The translations under genes and the position numbers were made by a program. A stretch of DNA of 64,000 nucleotides from Poa pratensis (Eukaryota; Streptophyta; Magnoliopsida; Poales; Poaceae): NCBI GenBank assembly GCA_947311845.1, contig CAMZMU010000123.1:13235347-13299346 (forward strand), in the 5' to 3' direction. The notes below the pieces were generated by a model. It worked only from the letters and a program-made list of their open reading frames with translations, searched no databases and was not told where the DNA came from. This document shows positions 21,012 through 32,440 of the stretch, piece by piece. Each line of letters opens with the position of its first letter. Position 1 is the stretch's first letter.

Positions 21012-22807
21012 GTCACTGAAGGCGAAGTATCTGGTGAAAACACCCGTACAGTGAAAACCTGCAAACTATCTTCGTATGCCGTTTGATAGAAAACGTACGA
21101 CACAGATCAAAAGGTCGGAATCTAACCAACCACTTGAGCACTGTTTTGCAGAGAACCCCTGCCCTCACGTGTTGATAACATTTCAGCTAAGGAAAGAAAC
21201 ACGAATCGTCTTCGATCTGTGCCGCCATGGATCGTCTTCCTCAAGTCAAAAATAAATAAAATGGATCGTCTTCCTGCGCCGGCTCTCCGGCGGACGTGTG
21301 CCCTACTTTTGTGACGGCCCCAGCCTTGAGCCCTCGTCCTCACCTTGTGCCTGCCCCTTCCGGGAGCGCTCGCCCTCCGCCGGTCGTGATCACGCGCCCT
21401 CCGGCGGCCCCGGCCGTGAGCCATTCCCTACGCCGGTCGTGACTCTCCCTTCGGAGCAAGCATCACTGCCGCCCCTGATAAGCAACGGCGTCTCCAATCC
21501 TTTGTCCTGGCATAAGAATTGTTGTTTTATCAACTGAAACTGTTGAAGAACTCAACAAATATTTCAGTTTTCAGCTACGCATCGTTCCTCACCTTTAACA
21601 GGGGAAACTCCATAGGTTTCTGCAAATTGTAAATCTTTAATTTCAAGATGCACAACAATAGTAAAAGAGCAACAAAATCGTGTACATTCACCATAATTCA
21701 AGTATTTTCTGTACATCCACATTGATTCATGTATAGCAAAACAACAACGAGTTTTCTGGATGCATTGATTCAGTTACAGCAGACCAACAGCGACTTTTAC
21801 GTACAGCAAAACAGCAGCTTCTAATTAGGACAAGCAAGCCGTCGGGTCGCCGTCTCATGGAGGAGCACTGCGGCCGCTGGATTTCCCTCCCAAGGGGCAG
21901 CGCCAGGTCGCGGAGGTCGCCGTCGCGCGGGGTCTTCACCGTGGCTGTCGGCCCGTCGGATCGCCGTCGCGAGGGGCTAGCGCCGCCTCCGCTAGCGCGT
22001 GGGGTCATCCACGGGTCGTGTTCGCGTCGGGGCGCTACGACGACATACGATTCGCCGTCGACTCGTCGGGTCTGTCGTTGGTGCTCCGCGAGGTCTCCAG
22101 TCGTGCTCTGAACTCCTCGATTTGATGTTCTTCTTCGTCGTCCTCGTGTTTGTCTACGGCGAAGGCGAGCAGGGTGTCCGTCCTCGCGTCCTGTCCCTCC
22201 TATGGTGGTCTTCAGCAGCAGCAACAGCCTGCGCCAAGCCCGCGCGGATCCGATCGTGGCCGGCTGGAACAGAGACGTCGGTGGACCTCTACATCGACAC
22301 CTACAACGGGACTCCTCATCCTCGACCCCTACCGCGTGAAGGGAGGCGTTGCTCCTTGCACGCCCGGCGCGAAGTGGAGACGCGGTTTCCACACGCGATG
22401 GAGAAGGCCAGGGGCGGCGACGCTGGTGTGGTCGAGGCCGGCGGGGGGCAGCGACGCCCGTGTGGTCGAGGCCGGCGGCCGCCAGGAGAGGGAGAGAGGG
22501 ACGGATCAAAGAGAGGGCGTCGAGAGGGTCCCAACGCTGGATTTTGTTGGGCTTTGGCCCATTTGATTTCGAGCGGAGAGAATTGCCCGGGTGACGTACG
22601 ACGATGTTGGACGAAAGGTTTTGACCTAGTGCATGGGTTGGCAGACTAAGAAACAAAACTCTTCTTTTAGATAGGAGAGATGTTTAGATTACCTGCACCA
22701 AAAAAGTCCATTTTATTCACGACAAGAATGGTCAGTAACTGGTGGCTATGTGTGAAATATATGGTCCGGGTAAAAAACAGGAGAGAAATAACGCGTGACC
22801 GAAGAAA
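21012..22807. other. Unassigned DNA with GC-rich blocks
   Basis: GC-rich blocks at about 21270-21480 and 21850-22600 alternate with AT-rich DNA. Both strands have long open frames (309 codons minus, 216 codons plus) made of Arg/Gly/Ser/Pro-rich sequence, which is what CpG-rich DNA gives by chance. No terminus pair, domain or splice model is convincing. The last bases before 22808 resemble 32309-32340 in the tandem array. Confidence 0.35.
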
Positions 22808-23169
22808 AAGAATAAACGGTTTTGCTATGTCTCAGTTGACTGAGACGAAGCTTACGTCTCAGTCACATGCAGGACCGTCCGATCCTTGTCGTTGCTTTGT
22901 GATTCGTGTTATTGTGTTTTGGCCCGGTTTGTGTCTCTGTTGTCCCTTGTTGGGCCGCGAGATTTTTTTTCTCCCAGCGTGCTGTAAATGGACCGGGCCA
23001 AATACCGGCTATGCGGGCTGCTTTGGTGTGTGCGTTTTTTTCCCTGGAATTTCGTCAAGTGAAGTGGGCTGGGCATTTGGCCGTTGCCTTTTTTGGTCCG
23101 ATTATGGTTTTTTGTCTGTTTGTTTTCTGAAATTTTGCAATACCATCACGTGGGTTTGAGATAAATAAT

Positions 23170-23580
23170 TTCGTTCAGTGGTTTTTTTGTTTTTCTTATT
23201 TGTTTCTTTTTTATTTTTATTTTCTTTTTCGTTTTTCGTTTCTTTTTTTGTATATTTTCGTTTTTCTGTTTCTTTTTTGTTTCTTTTTCTATTTTTTGTA
23301 TTTTGTATTTTCTTTTAAATATGGTTCTATTTTAAAATGATTCCGAATTTAAAATGGTTCCAAACTAAAAATGGTTCGAAATTTGAAAATGGTTTCATTT
23401 TGAAAATGGTTTATTTTTTAAAATGGTTCCAAATTTGAAAATTGTTCATTTTGAAAATGGTTCCCAATTAAAAAATGGTTTTATTTTTAAAAATGGTTCC
23501 GAATTTAAAATGGTTCACCAAATTAAAAATGGTTCCAAATTTGAAAATGGTTCCAAATTTGAAAAAAATCGTTTTATTTA
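23170..23580. repeat. T-rich tract and ~20-bp AAAATGGTTC repeat
   Basis: 23180-23315 is almost pure T-rich sequence. It passes into about ten imperfect copies of AAAATGGTTCCAAATTTG up to 23575. Confidence 0.85.
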
Positions 23581-23679
23581 GAACAAGTTGCAATTCTTAT
23601 CATTTTAATAATTTATTTTCTATTATTTTCTTAGTGATTTTTTTTCATTTTGTTGTTGTGTTTTAGTATTTATTATTTT

Positions 23680-26270
23680 GTAGCCAGTTGCAACTGTAGT
23701 TGAAACTGAGTTTTTTTCCGAACTAGTTGCAACTGGAGTTGAAATTGTGTTTTTCTCCCGATCCAGTTGCAACTCCAGTTGAAACTGAGTTTTTCTTTCC
23801 CGAGCTAGTTGCAACTGGAGTTGAAACTGTAGTTGAAATTGGGTTTTCTCCCGATCCAGTTGTAACTGCAGTTGAAACTGAGTTTTATCTCCCGAGCCAG
23901 TTGCAATCGCAGTTGAAACTGAGTTTTATTCAGAACCATTTGCAATTCTTCTCATTTTAATAATTTATTTTTCTATTATTTTTTTAGTGATTTTTTATTT
24001 CATTTTGTTGTTGTCTTTTTTGTTTTTAGTCTTTTGTAGCCAGTTGCAACTGCAGTTGAAACTGAGTTTTATCTCCCGAGCCAGTTGCAACCGCAGTTGA
24101 AACTGAGTTTTATTCAGAACCATTTGTAATTCTTCTCAGTTTAATAGATTATTTTCTATTATTTTTTCTTAGTGTTTTTTATTTCATTTTGTTGTTGTTT
24201 TTTTTGTTTTTAGTCTTTTGTAGCCAGTTGCAACTACAGTTGAAACTGAGTTTTTTTCCTTAAGCAAGTTGCAACTGGAGTTGAAATTGAGTTTTTTTTT
24301 CTCCCGATCCAGTTGCAACTCCAGTTGAAACTGAGTTCTTCTTTCCCGAGCTAGTTGCAACTGGAGTTGAAACTGTAGTTGAAATTGGGTTTTCTCCCGA
24401 GCCAGTTGCAACTGCAGTTGAAACTGAGTTTTATCTCCCGATCTAGTTGCGACCGCAGTTGAAACTGAGTTTTATTCAGAACCATTTGCAATTCTTCTCA
24501 TTTTAATAATTTATTTTCTATTATTTTTCTTAGTGATTTTTTACTTCATTTTGTTGTTGTGTTTTTTGTTTTTAATCTTTTGTAGCCAGTTGCAACTGCA
24601 GTTGAAACTGAGTTTTTTTTTCCTGAGCAAGTTGCAACTGGAGTTGAAATTGAGTTTTTTTTCTCCCGATTCAGTTGCAACTCCAGTTGAAACTGAGTTT
24701 TCCTTTTCCCAAGCTAGTTGCAACTGGAGTTGAAACTGTAGTTGAAATTGGGTTTTCTCCCGAGCCAGTTGCAACTGCAGTTGAAACTGAGTTTTATCTC
24801 CCGAGCCAGTTGCAACCGCAGTTGAAACTGAGTTTTATTCAGAACCATTTGCAATTCTTCTCATTTTAATAGATTATTTTCTATTATTTTTTCGTAGTGA
24901 TTTTTTATTTCATTTTGTTGTTGTGTTTTTTGTTTTTAGTCTTTTGTAGCCAGTTGCAACTGCAGTTGAAACTGAGTTTTGTTCCTTGAGCAAGTTACAA
25001 CTAGAGTTGAAATTGAGTTTTTTTCTCCCGATCCAGTTGCAACTCCAGTTGAAACTGAGTTCTTCTTTCCCGAGCTAGTTGCCACTGGAGTTGAAACTGT
25101 AGTTGAAATTGGGTTTTCTCCCGAGCCAGTTGCAACTGCAGTTGAAACTGAGTTTTATCTCCCGATATAGTTGCGACCGCAGTTGAAACTGAGTTTTATT
25201 CAGAACCATTTGCAATTCTTCTCATTTTAATAATTTATTTTCTATTATTTTTCTTAGTGATTTTTTATTTCATTTGTTGTTGTGCTTTTTGTTTTTAGTC
25301 TTTTGTAGCCAGTTGCAACTGCAGTTGAAACTGAGTTTTTTTTCCTGAGCAAGTTGCAACTGGAGTTGAAATTGAGTTTTTTTCTCCCGATCCAGTTGCA
25401 ACTCCAGTTGAAACTGAGTTTTTCTTTTCCCAAGCTAGTTGCTACTGGAGTTGAAACTTTAGTTGAAATTGGGTTTTCTCCCGAGCCAGTTGCAACTGCA
25501 GTTGAAATTGAGTTTTATCTCCCGAGCCAGTTACAACCGCAGTTGAAACTGAGTTTTATTCAAAACCATTTGCAATTCTTCTCATTTTAATAGATTATTT
25601 TCTATTATTTTTTCTTAGTGATTTTTTATTTCATTTTGCTGTTGTGTTTTTTGTTTTTAGTCTTTTGTAGCCAGTTGTAATTGCAGTTGAAACTGAGTTT
25701 TTTTTCCTTGAGCAAGTTGCCACTGGAGTTGAAATTGAGTTTTTTTTTCTCCCGATCCAGTTGCAACTCCAGTTGAAACTGAGTTCTTCTTTCCCGAGCT
25801 AGTTGCAACTGGAGTTGAAACTGTAGTTGAAATTGGGTTTTCTCCCGAGCCAGTTGTAACTGCACTTGAAACTGAGTTTTATCTCCCGATCTAGTTGCGA
25901 CCGCAGTTGAAACTGAGTTTTATTCAGAACCATTTCAAATCTTCTCATTTTAATAATTTATTTTCTGTTATTTTTCTTAGTGATTTTTTATTTCATTTTG
26001 TTGTTGTTTTTTTTGTTTTTAGTCTTTTGTAGCCAGTTGCAACTGCAGTTGAAACTGAGGTTTTTTTTTCCTGAGCAAGTTACAACTGGAGTTGAAACAG
26101 CAGTTGAAATTGTGTTTTTTTAATCCCGATCCAGTTGCAACTGCAGTTGAAACTGAGTTTTTTTTTCCTGAGCTAGTTGCAACTGGAGTTGAAACTGCAC
26201 TTGAAATTTGGTTTTTTCTCCCGATCTAGTTGCAATTGCAGTTGAAACTGAGTTTTATCTCCCTTTTAAA
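23680..26270. repeat. Higher-order minisatellite, ~360-bp units of ~46-bp palindromic monomers
   Basis: Units begin at the phrase TTTTGTAGCCAGTTG near 23680, 24037, 24221, 24582, 24946, 25305, 25667 and 26029. Most spacings are 357-364 bp; one 184-bp unit is truncated. Each full unit has about six monomers on the theme AGTTGCAACTGCAGTTGAAA followed by (C/T)TGAGTTTT and a C-rich CTCCCGA(G/T)CC link, then a 150-bp AT-rich spacer. CAGTTGCAACTG and CAACTGCAGTTG are perfect 12-bp palindromes. The CAACTGGAGTTG and CAACTCCAGTTG monomers are reverse complements of each other. The open frames across it (repeats of VATGVETVVEIGF-type text) are a consequence of the repeat. Confidence 0.93.
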
Positions 26271-26440
26271 TTCAGAAACTGAGTTGCAATTGCAGTTTTA
26301 AAAATGATGCAGAAACTGAGTTGCAATTTGTTCGCGTTTTTAAAACGTTCATATTTCAAAATTATTCAGATTAATAAAATTAGTTTTGAAAGTTGTTCAG
26401 GTTGATTCATAACTTCTTAAATTATTGCTCTTACACTAAC

Positions 26441-26513
26441 TCCAGCCTAGCTCAGTGGTTTGAACCCGTTAGCTCCACCTATTTGAACTAGGCTCGATCC
26501 CCAGCCAAGCATT
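26441..26513 (+). other. tRNA-like relic with pol III A and B boxes
   Basis: TAGCTCAGTGGTT (26448-26460) matches a tRNA A box. GGCTCGATCCC (26491-26501) is a near-consensus B box, and their 43-bp spacing equals that in a tRNA. The acceptor stem does not pair, so this is not a working tRNA. It may be a SINE head or decayed tRNA inside the Mutator-like element. Confidence 0.35.
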
Positions 26514-27747
26514 CTTTTTCGCTGTTTTATTTTTGCCCAACTTTCTCTTTTTTTTTTGGCGCCGCAGTTGGGCCGGCCCAACTCATCGGTGTGCAGCGCG
26601 TGGGTAGAGCCCGAACAAAACCAGACAAACAAAAAAAAAGTCCAACAAAAAAGAAAGCCCAACAATAAAGACCAGAGGGGTTGCTGGACCCAATTCAAGC
26701 CCACAAAACGTGATGATGTCACCTGACTGAGACATAAGTTATGTCTCAATCAGCTGAGACATAGAGAGACCCAAGAATAAACGTGTGATAGACATGGCCT
26801 CTCTTTTTGTTTAGCCTAAAATTCAGACTCAGCACTTATATCGAGCACATGAAAGGCTTGCATGGCGTTATCGTGTATTTATCAGATATCAAGTTATGTA
26901 AACATGATTAAACATAATTCGCAGGTTTGCTCAAATTTAACCTCCAAAAAATATTGATAATTTTTTTACCGCCGAATCGTTTTAAGAAACTAATAGATCA
27001 GATAACATGTACACATTAATTTAGTGTTATGCACACATTTGCCAAAAAATTACTTGAATGTAAACACCAAGGATAATCTCATACTATTTTTTAACTTTGA
27101 GATCTATCCGAACATACAACAAAAATCACATGAACAAATACAGATTAAAAACAAAATCCTCTTGAATCATAAAGATGAGACTCCTCATATCGTCAAATAT
27201 ATAGTTTTCTTATTGAGATGTTCAATCAAACAATGAAGACCACATCATACGATTAACCAAACAAGATTCTAGCATGAATCTTAAACATGATAGTACCCAT
27301 CATCTTATTGTCACATAGTGTCATGTGGTTTAGACATAACTTTCCCTTGTTTCGTGTTGATTTTCTGAGGTACACAACCATATTTGTGCGATTTATAGGT
27401 GCATCAAGATCCGTGCTAGCTCATTTTTGTCTCTCTCTCTCAAACAATTTCTTCTTTTGAATCTCTTACAACCTTTGAATCAGGAAGTTTGCATTTCACC
27501 AAAAAAGTTTGAGATAGAATACGGAAAAAATAGTTCGGGATTTTTAATACATATATAATATTTTTTGAATTTTAAATATTTGAAAATTTCAAATTTATCA
27601 AAATATTCCGAACTATTTTCCCACATTCTATTCTAATGTTCTAAGTGTGAGCGTTCTAACTGTGATGTGGTTTAGACACAACTTTCCCTTTTACCTCGGC
27701 ACTTACATCGAGCCCAAGAAAGGCTTGCATGGGCTTTATAGTTTATA

Positions 27748-28120
27748 GGACTCCTATTATATACTCCTGGGTGTACATACTCCCATACTCAATATACCTC
27801 ACATACGAGGGTATTATACCTCTTTATATTTTTTTATATACCTCATTAATTATTCTAAGATACCTCAATACAAAAAGTATGAAAAAAATTATCATCATAG
27901 TCCTCAATTTTTTCAGATACCTTTATTTCATACAAAAAGCAGTATATGTGCAAATAATATAAAATATATAGATTCAAACGAAAATTTCCATGTAACTCAC
28001 TTTGGGGTATCTACTATTAAATAATGAAGTATATTAAAAATAATAAAGAGGTATATATGCTTCACCTATGTGGTATATTGAACGTGAGAGTACATACGCC
28101 TAGGAGTACAGAACCATTTT

Positions 28121-28122
<2 letters not shown>
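27748..28122. mobile_element. Unclassified MITE with long imperfect terminal inverted repeats
   Basis: TACTCCTGGGTGTACATACT near the left end pairs with the inverted TACTCCTAGGCGTATGTACT near the right. The similarity continues inward through CAATATACC(T)CACATA on both sides. The segment is absent from sister array units, which run directly from GCATGGGCCTTAT to the TATATA/ATCAGG stretch, so it is an insertion. No clear target duplication is visible next to the AT repeat. Confidence 0.6.

Positions 28123-28172
<50 letters not shown>
28123..28172. repeat. (AT)25 microsatellite
   Basis: Fifty bases of uninterrupted AT dinucleotide directly beside the MITE. Confidence 0.97.
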
Positions 28173-28175
<3 letters not shown>

Positions 28176-30905
28176 GTTATGTAAACTTGAATAAACATAA
28201 TTGGCAGGTTTGCTTAAATTTAACCTAAAAAATAAATAGGATACACATTTTACCTCTGGATCATTTTATGAAACTAATAGATCAGACATTTGCCAAAAAT
28301 TACTTTAATCTACGACCCACGGATAATATTGTATGATTTTGGGTTCACTTTGAAAACTATAGGAACATATACACACCAAAAATCACAGGAACAAATAAAG
28401 ATTAAAAAAAATTCTCATGAATAGTAAAGATGAGACTTATCATATCGTCAAGTATATAGTTTTCTTATTGTAATGTTCGATCAAACAACGAAGACCACAT
28501 CCTACGATTAAACAAACAAGATGCTAGCATGAATCTTAAACATGATAGTACCCATCATCTTATGTCACATAGTATCATGTGGTTTAGCCACAGCTATCCC
28601 TTGTTTAGTGTCGATTTCTGAGGTACACAAAACCCTATTTGCGCTATTTATAGGTGCATTAAGATCTGTGCTAGTGAGCTCCTTTTTTCTCTCTCTCTCA
28701 AACAACTTATCCACTTCGATTCTCTTACAACCTTTGAATCTGAAACTTTGCAGTTCACCAAAAAGTTTGAGATAGAGTACAGAAAAATAGTTCAGATTTT
28801 TATTACATATATATAATAATTTTTGTTGCGTTTTAAATATTCAAATTCTCAAATTTCTCAAAACATTTCGAACTATTTCACCACATTCTATACTAATGTT
28901 TCAATGACATGCAAATTTTGAAATCTATATGTTGGATTATTTGAGAGATAAAAAAAGAAAATCTCAAAAAAGTGCGAGGGTTTTAAGTGTCATGTGGTTT
29001 AGACACAATTTTACCTTTTACCTCGGAACTTACATCGAGCCCAAGAAAGGCTTGCATGGGCCTTATTTTTTATATATATCAAAAAAATATCAGGTTATGT
29101 AAACTTCACTAAAATTTAATCTAAAAAAGAAATAGGATACACATTCTACCTCTAAATCATTGTAAGAAACTAATAGATCAGATAACCTATACGCATTAAG
29201 TGTTAAGCACACATTTGCCAAAAAATACTTGAATCTACACACCGTGGATAATCTCGTATGACTTTGGGTTTCACTTTGAGATCTATCGGAACATATAGAC
29301 AAAAAAATCACAGGAACAAATTTATATCAAAAAACAAAATTCTCATGAATCGTAAAGATGAGACTTATCATATCGTCAAATATATAGTTTTCTTAATTAT
29401 ATGTTCGATCAAAGAACAAAGACCACATCATACGATTAAACAAACAAGATGCTAGCTTAAACATGATAGTACCATCACCTTATGTCACATAGAATCATGT
29501 GGTTTAGACACAACTTTCCCTTCTTTAGTGTCGAGTTCTGAGGTACACAATCCTATTTGCGCTATTTATAGGTGCACCAAGATCCGTGCTAGCTAGATCC
29601 TTTTTTCGCTCTCTCAAACAACTTCTCCTTTCTGATTCTCTTACAACCTTTGAATCTGAAACTTTGCAGTTCACTAAAAAGTTTGAGATAGAATTTGGGG
29701 AAAATAGTTCAGGATTTTTATTACAGATATGTACTGATCTTGTATTGAATTTAAATTATTTGAAATTTAAATTTCTCAAAATATACTGAATTTGTTTCCA
29801 CATTATATTCTAATGTTTCAGTGACCTACAAAGTTTGAATCTGTATGTTGTATTATTTGAGAGATAAGAAAAGAAAATCTCAAAACAGTCTGAGTGTATT
29901 AAGTGTCATGTGGTTTAGACACAACTTACCCTTTTTTCTCGGCACTTACAACGAGCCCAAGAAAGGCTTGCATGGGCCTTATTTTGTATATATCATATAT
30001 GAGGTTATGTAAACCTGATTAAAAATAATTGGCAGGTTTTCCCAAATTTAACCTAAAAAATAAATAGGCCACACATTATACCTCTGAATCATTTTAAGAA
30101 ACTAATAGATCAGACACCTGTATGCATTAAGTGTTAAGTACTCATTTGCCAAAGATTACTTGAGTGTAAACTCCATGGATGATCTCATATGATTTTTTTC
30201 ACTCTGAGATCTATCGGAAAATATACACAACAAAATCACAGGAACAAATACTGATTAAAAAAACAAATTCTCTTGAATCGTAAAGATGAGACTCATCATA
30301 TCGTCAAATATATATTTTTCTTATTGAGATGTTTGATCAACCAACGAACACCACATCATATGATTAAACAAACAAGATGCTAGCATGAATCTTAAACATG
30401 ATAGTACCCATCATCTTATTGTCACATAGTGTGATGTGGTTTAGACACAACTTTCCCTTGTTTAGTGTCAATTTTTGAGGTAAGTTCAGTGGTAAAACTG
30501 TGATTCGTTCTATTAATAACTAAATTTGACACAACCCTATTTGTGCTATTTATACGTGCAGCAAGATCAGTGCTAGCACCTTTTTTTCTTTCTCTCAACC
30601 AACTTCTTTTATTGACTCTCTTACAACATTTGAATATTAAACTTTCACTTCACTAATAATTTGAGAAAGAATATAGAAAAGATAGTTCGGGATTTTTATT
30701 ACATATATATAATATTTTTTATTGGATTTTAAATATTTGAAAATTTCAAATTCTCACAATATTCCATACTATTTAACCCACATTCTAATTATAATGTTTC
30801 AGTGACCTGCAGAGTTAGAAATCTATATGCTGTATTATTTGAGACGTAAGAAGAGAAAAGTTCGAAAAATATGGGGTTTTAAGTGTCATGTGGTTTAGAC
30901 AAAAC

Positions 30906-32440
30906 TTCCCTTTTATCTTTAGATGGATCTAACATGACTAGCTAGCCAACATACTAATCAGACGCCCAAGGTCAGGTCCATGGCACTCGCCGAGCCATCC
31001 ACCTCCTCTCGTGCCCTTCTTTCACCTGCGGCTCCCAGGCGTTGTTCGACGGCTCTGGCACGTTGTCGTTGAGAATTGAGATATATAGTTTTCCTCTTGT
31101 TTTCATCCTCCCATCATCATATCGTCACATGTATAGTTTTCTTCTTGAGATGAATATCGAACAACGAAGACCATATACGATTAACCAAACAAGATGCTAG
31201 CATGAATCTTAAACATTGTAGTACCCATCATCTTATTGTCACATAGTTTTTTCCTTGCTAGCTACTAGTAGCTAGCCATCGTACTGATCAGAGACCCAAG
31301 GTCAGGTCCAAGGCGCTCACCGAGCCGTCGGCCTCCTTCTCTGTGCCATCGTTCACCTGCGGCTCCGCGGCGGCTTTGTTGGACGGCTCCGGCACGTTGT
31401 CCTTCAAGGCGACGGCCGGCGGCGCCCTTACCAGGACGAGTAAGTCTATCTCCACAGGGCGTTAACCTCCCAGGCGGTATTCCTCCCTGAAGGCAGGGTT
31501 GGGAGCACGCAGCCACGACAAAATTATTGGACAGGGTGACGGAGCTGGGCCTTTTTTTTTTTCCTGTACATGAGCACGAACTTCATTTTCAGTACTGCAA
31601 GGCCAGCTAACTACCATACTCTGAGGCACGTGAGACAATGTCTGGATATTGAGTGTCCGAAACACAACTATCAATCCTGCTAGCAGAGAAGCACGCTTAG
31701 CACATAATTCTTGAGTACAGAACGAACCTATTTCCCTGCCTCTTCTAGTGTCTATCCCATGTCATCTCTCACTACTGTATCTGAAACCAGGTAGAGAGAT
31801 GAGAATTATGGGATACCATGGAGAGCAGGCAAAGTATATGGTTTGCGATGAAATTTGCATGAACAGATTTGGTACCATGGGTTTGATGCGCATCCACCAC
31901 GACCATCAGATGAACGAGCGAAAACAAAACAAAAACACCAAAGCCTAGTTCTGCTCTTGCATATCGGCAATCATTTGTGCCAGAGTAGGATATGCGCCAT
32001 ATGGGTTACCGGGCAGTAGAGATACTCAGCCATTAGATAGCGGCGCTCCGGCTACACACAGTCGAGTTGTGTCCAGGCGTTTGCTCGCGGGTGAAGGTGG
32101 GTATTCGGTGCTCTGGGAGCGGGACGCGGCAGAGATGGCCATGAATGGTTCGATCATGGATCAAAGGGGGGAGGCATGTCGGTGCGTCATAGATGACACT
32201 TTGTTGGATGTTGCTCCCCTTGGTAGCTATGGAGATGGTGGACACTGGAGGCGGTCCAAGCGGTATCTCACTCTACTTCGTGTGTAGTCTTTTTGTAGCG
32301 ATGACGATGAAACAGGAGAAACAACGTGTGACAGATAAAAAATTATCAACGTGCGATAGACATGCATCTCCCCTTTTGTTTAGCCTAAAATTCAAACTCA
32401 AACAACTTACATGGGATGACGATGAAAAGGCATAGCTCCT
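30906..32440. repeat. Array segment L: transitional unit and large duplicated flank
   Basis: 30906-31260 holds a truncated gene-end module plus array backbone. 31260-32310 is homologous to segment R at 44000-44800: both have CTATCAATCCT(G/A)CTAGCAGAG, CATATCGGCAAT(C/T)ATTTGTG, TTACCGGGCA(G/A)TAGAGATACT and TATCTCACTCTACTTCGTGT in the same order. Segments L and R therefore bracket array B as a larger direct duplication. Confidence 0.75.
31288..31560 (-). pseudogene. 3'-terminal fragment of an unidentified gene, product ending in EAR-like LDLTLGL
   Basis: On the minus strand one frame reads AFREEYRLGG, a stop, then RPVEIDLLVLVRAPP, KDNVPEPSNKAAAEPQVNDG and EADGSVSALDLTLGL before TGA (31288-31290). 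The sister copy in segment R preserves the same phrases with a different frame break, so this was once real coding sequence. LDLTLGL fits the LxLxL pattern of EAR repression motifs found at the C-termini of plant transcriptional regulators, which recruit TOPLESS-type corepressors. That is an inference from a seven-residue motif. No DNA-binding domain is visible and the parent family cannot be named. In-frame stops make this copy dead. Confidence 0.5.

Larger units (their letters stand above)
22818..26772. mobile_element. Mutator-like element (non-autonomous MULE), 3955 bp
   Basis: The left end GGTTTTGCTATGTCTCAGTT (from 22818) and the inverted right end GGGTCTCTCTATGTCTCAGC (from 26772) begin imperfect terminal inverted repeats of about 50 bp. 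Both ends contain two copies of (T/C)GTCTCAG. A perfect 10-bp duplication, AAGAATAAAC, lies at 22808-22817 and 26773-26782, within the 9-11 bp range of Mutator elements. A paralogous unfilled site near 32309-32370 supports the boundaries. There is no transposase; the interior is low-complexity DNA and a higher-order minisatellite. Confidence 0.82.
26783..30905. repeat. Tandem array, subfamily A (~0.9-kb units, about 4.5 copies)
   Basis: Units are marked by AAGAAAGGCTTGCATGG (near 26851 in variant form, then 27716, 29043 and 29958), followed by TATCAGGTTATGTAAAC, ATGATAGTACCCATCATCTT and GTGGTTTAGACACAACTT. The spacing is about 865-917 bp after removing the MITE at 27.7-28.1 kb. The units share their backbone with subfamily B but have the CTCGGCACTTACATCGAGCC phrase where B units carry the GC-rich gene-end module. 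Confidence 0.85.

Noticed and set aside
21727..22656. 309-codon minus frame and overlapping 216-codon plus frame
   Set aside because: Both are low-complexity Arg/Ser/Pro-rich text in CpG-rich DNA, open on both strands, with no domain; chance openness is the simpler reading.
23727..25865. Overlapping 60-79-codon frames on both strands within the minisatellite
   Set aside because: They are repeat-generated text (VATGVETVVEIGF-type) that recurs with the repeat unit; not genes.
23680..26270. CRISPR-like repeat-spacer array
   Set aside because: Units are contiguous variant monomers without unique spacers, in a plant nuclear context inside a transposon.
26441..26513. Functional tRNA gene
   Set aside because: A and B boxes are present but the acceptor stem does not pair and no clear anticodon arm is seen.
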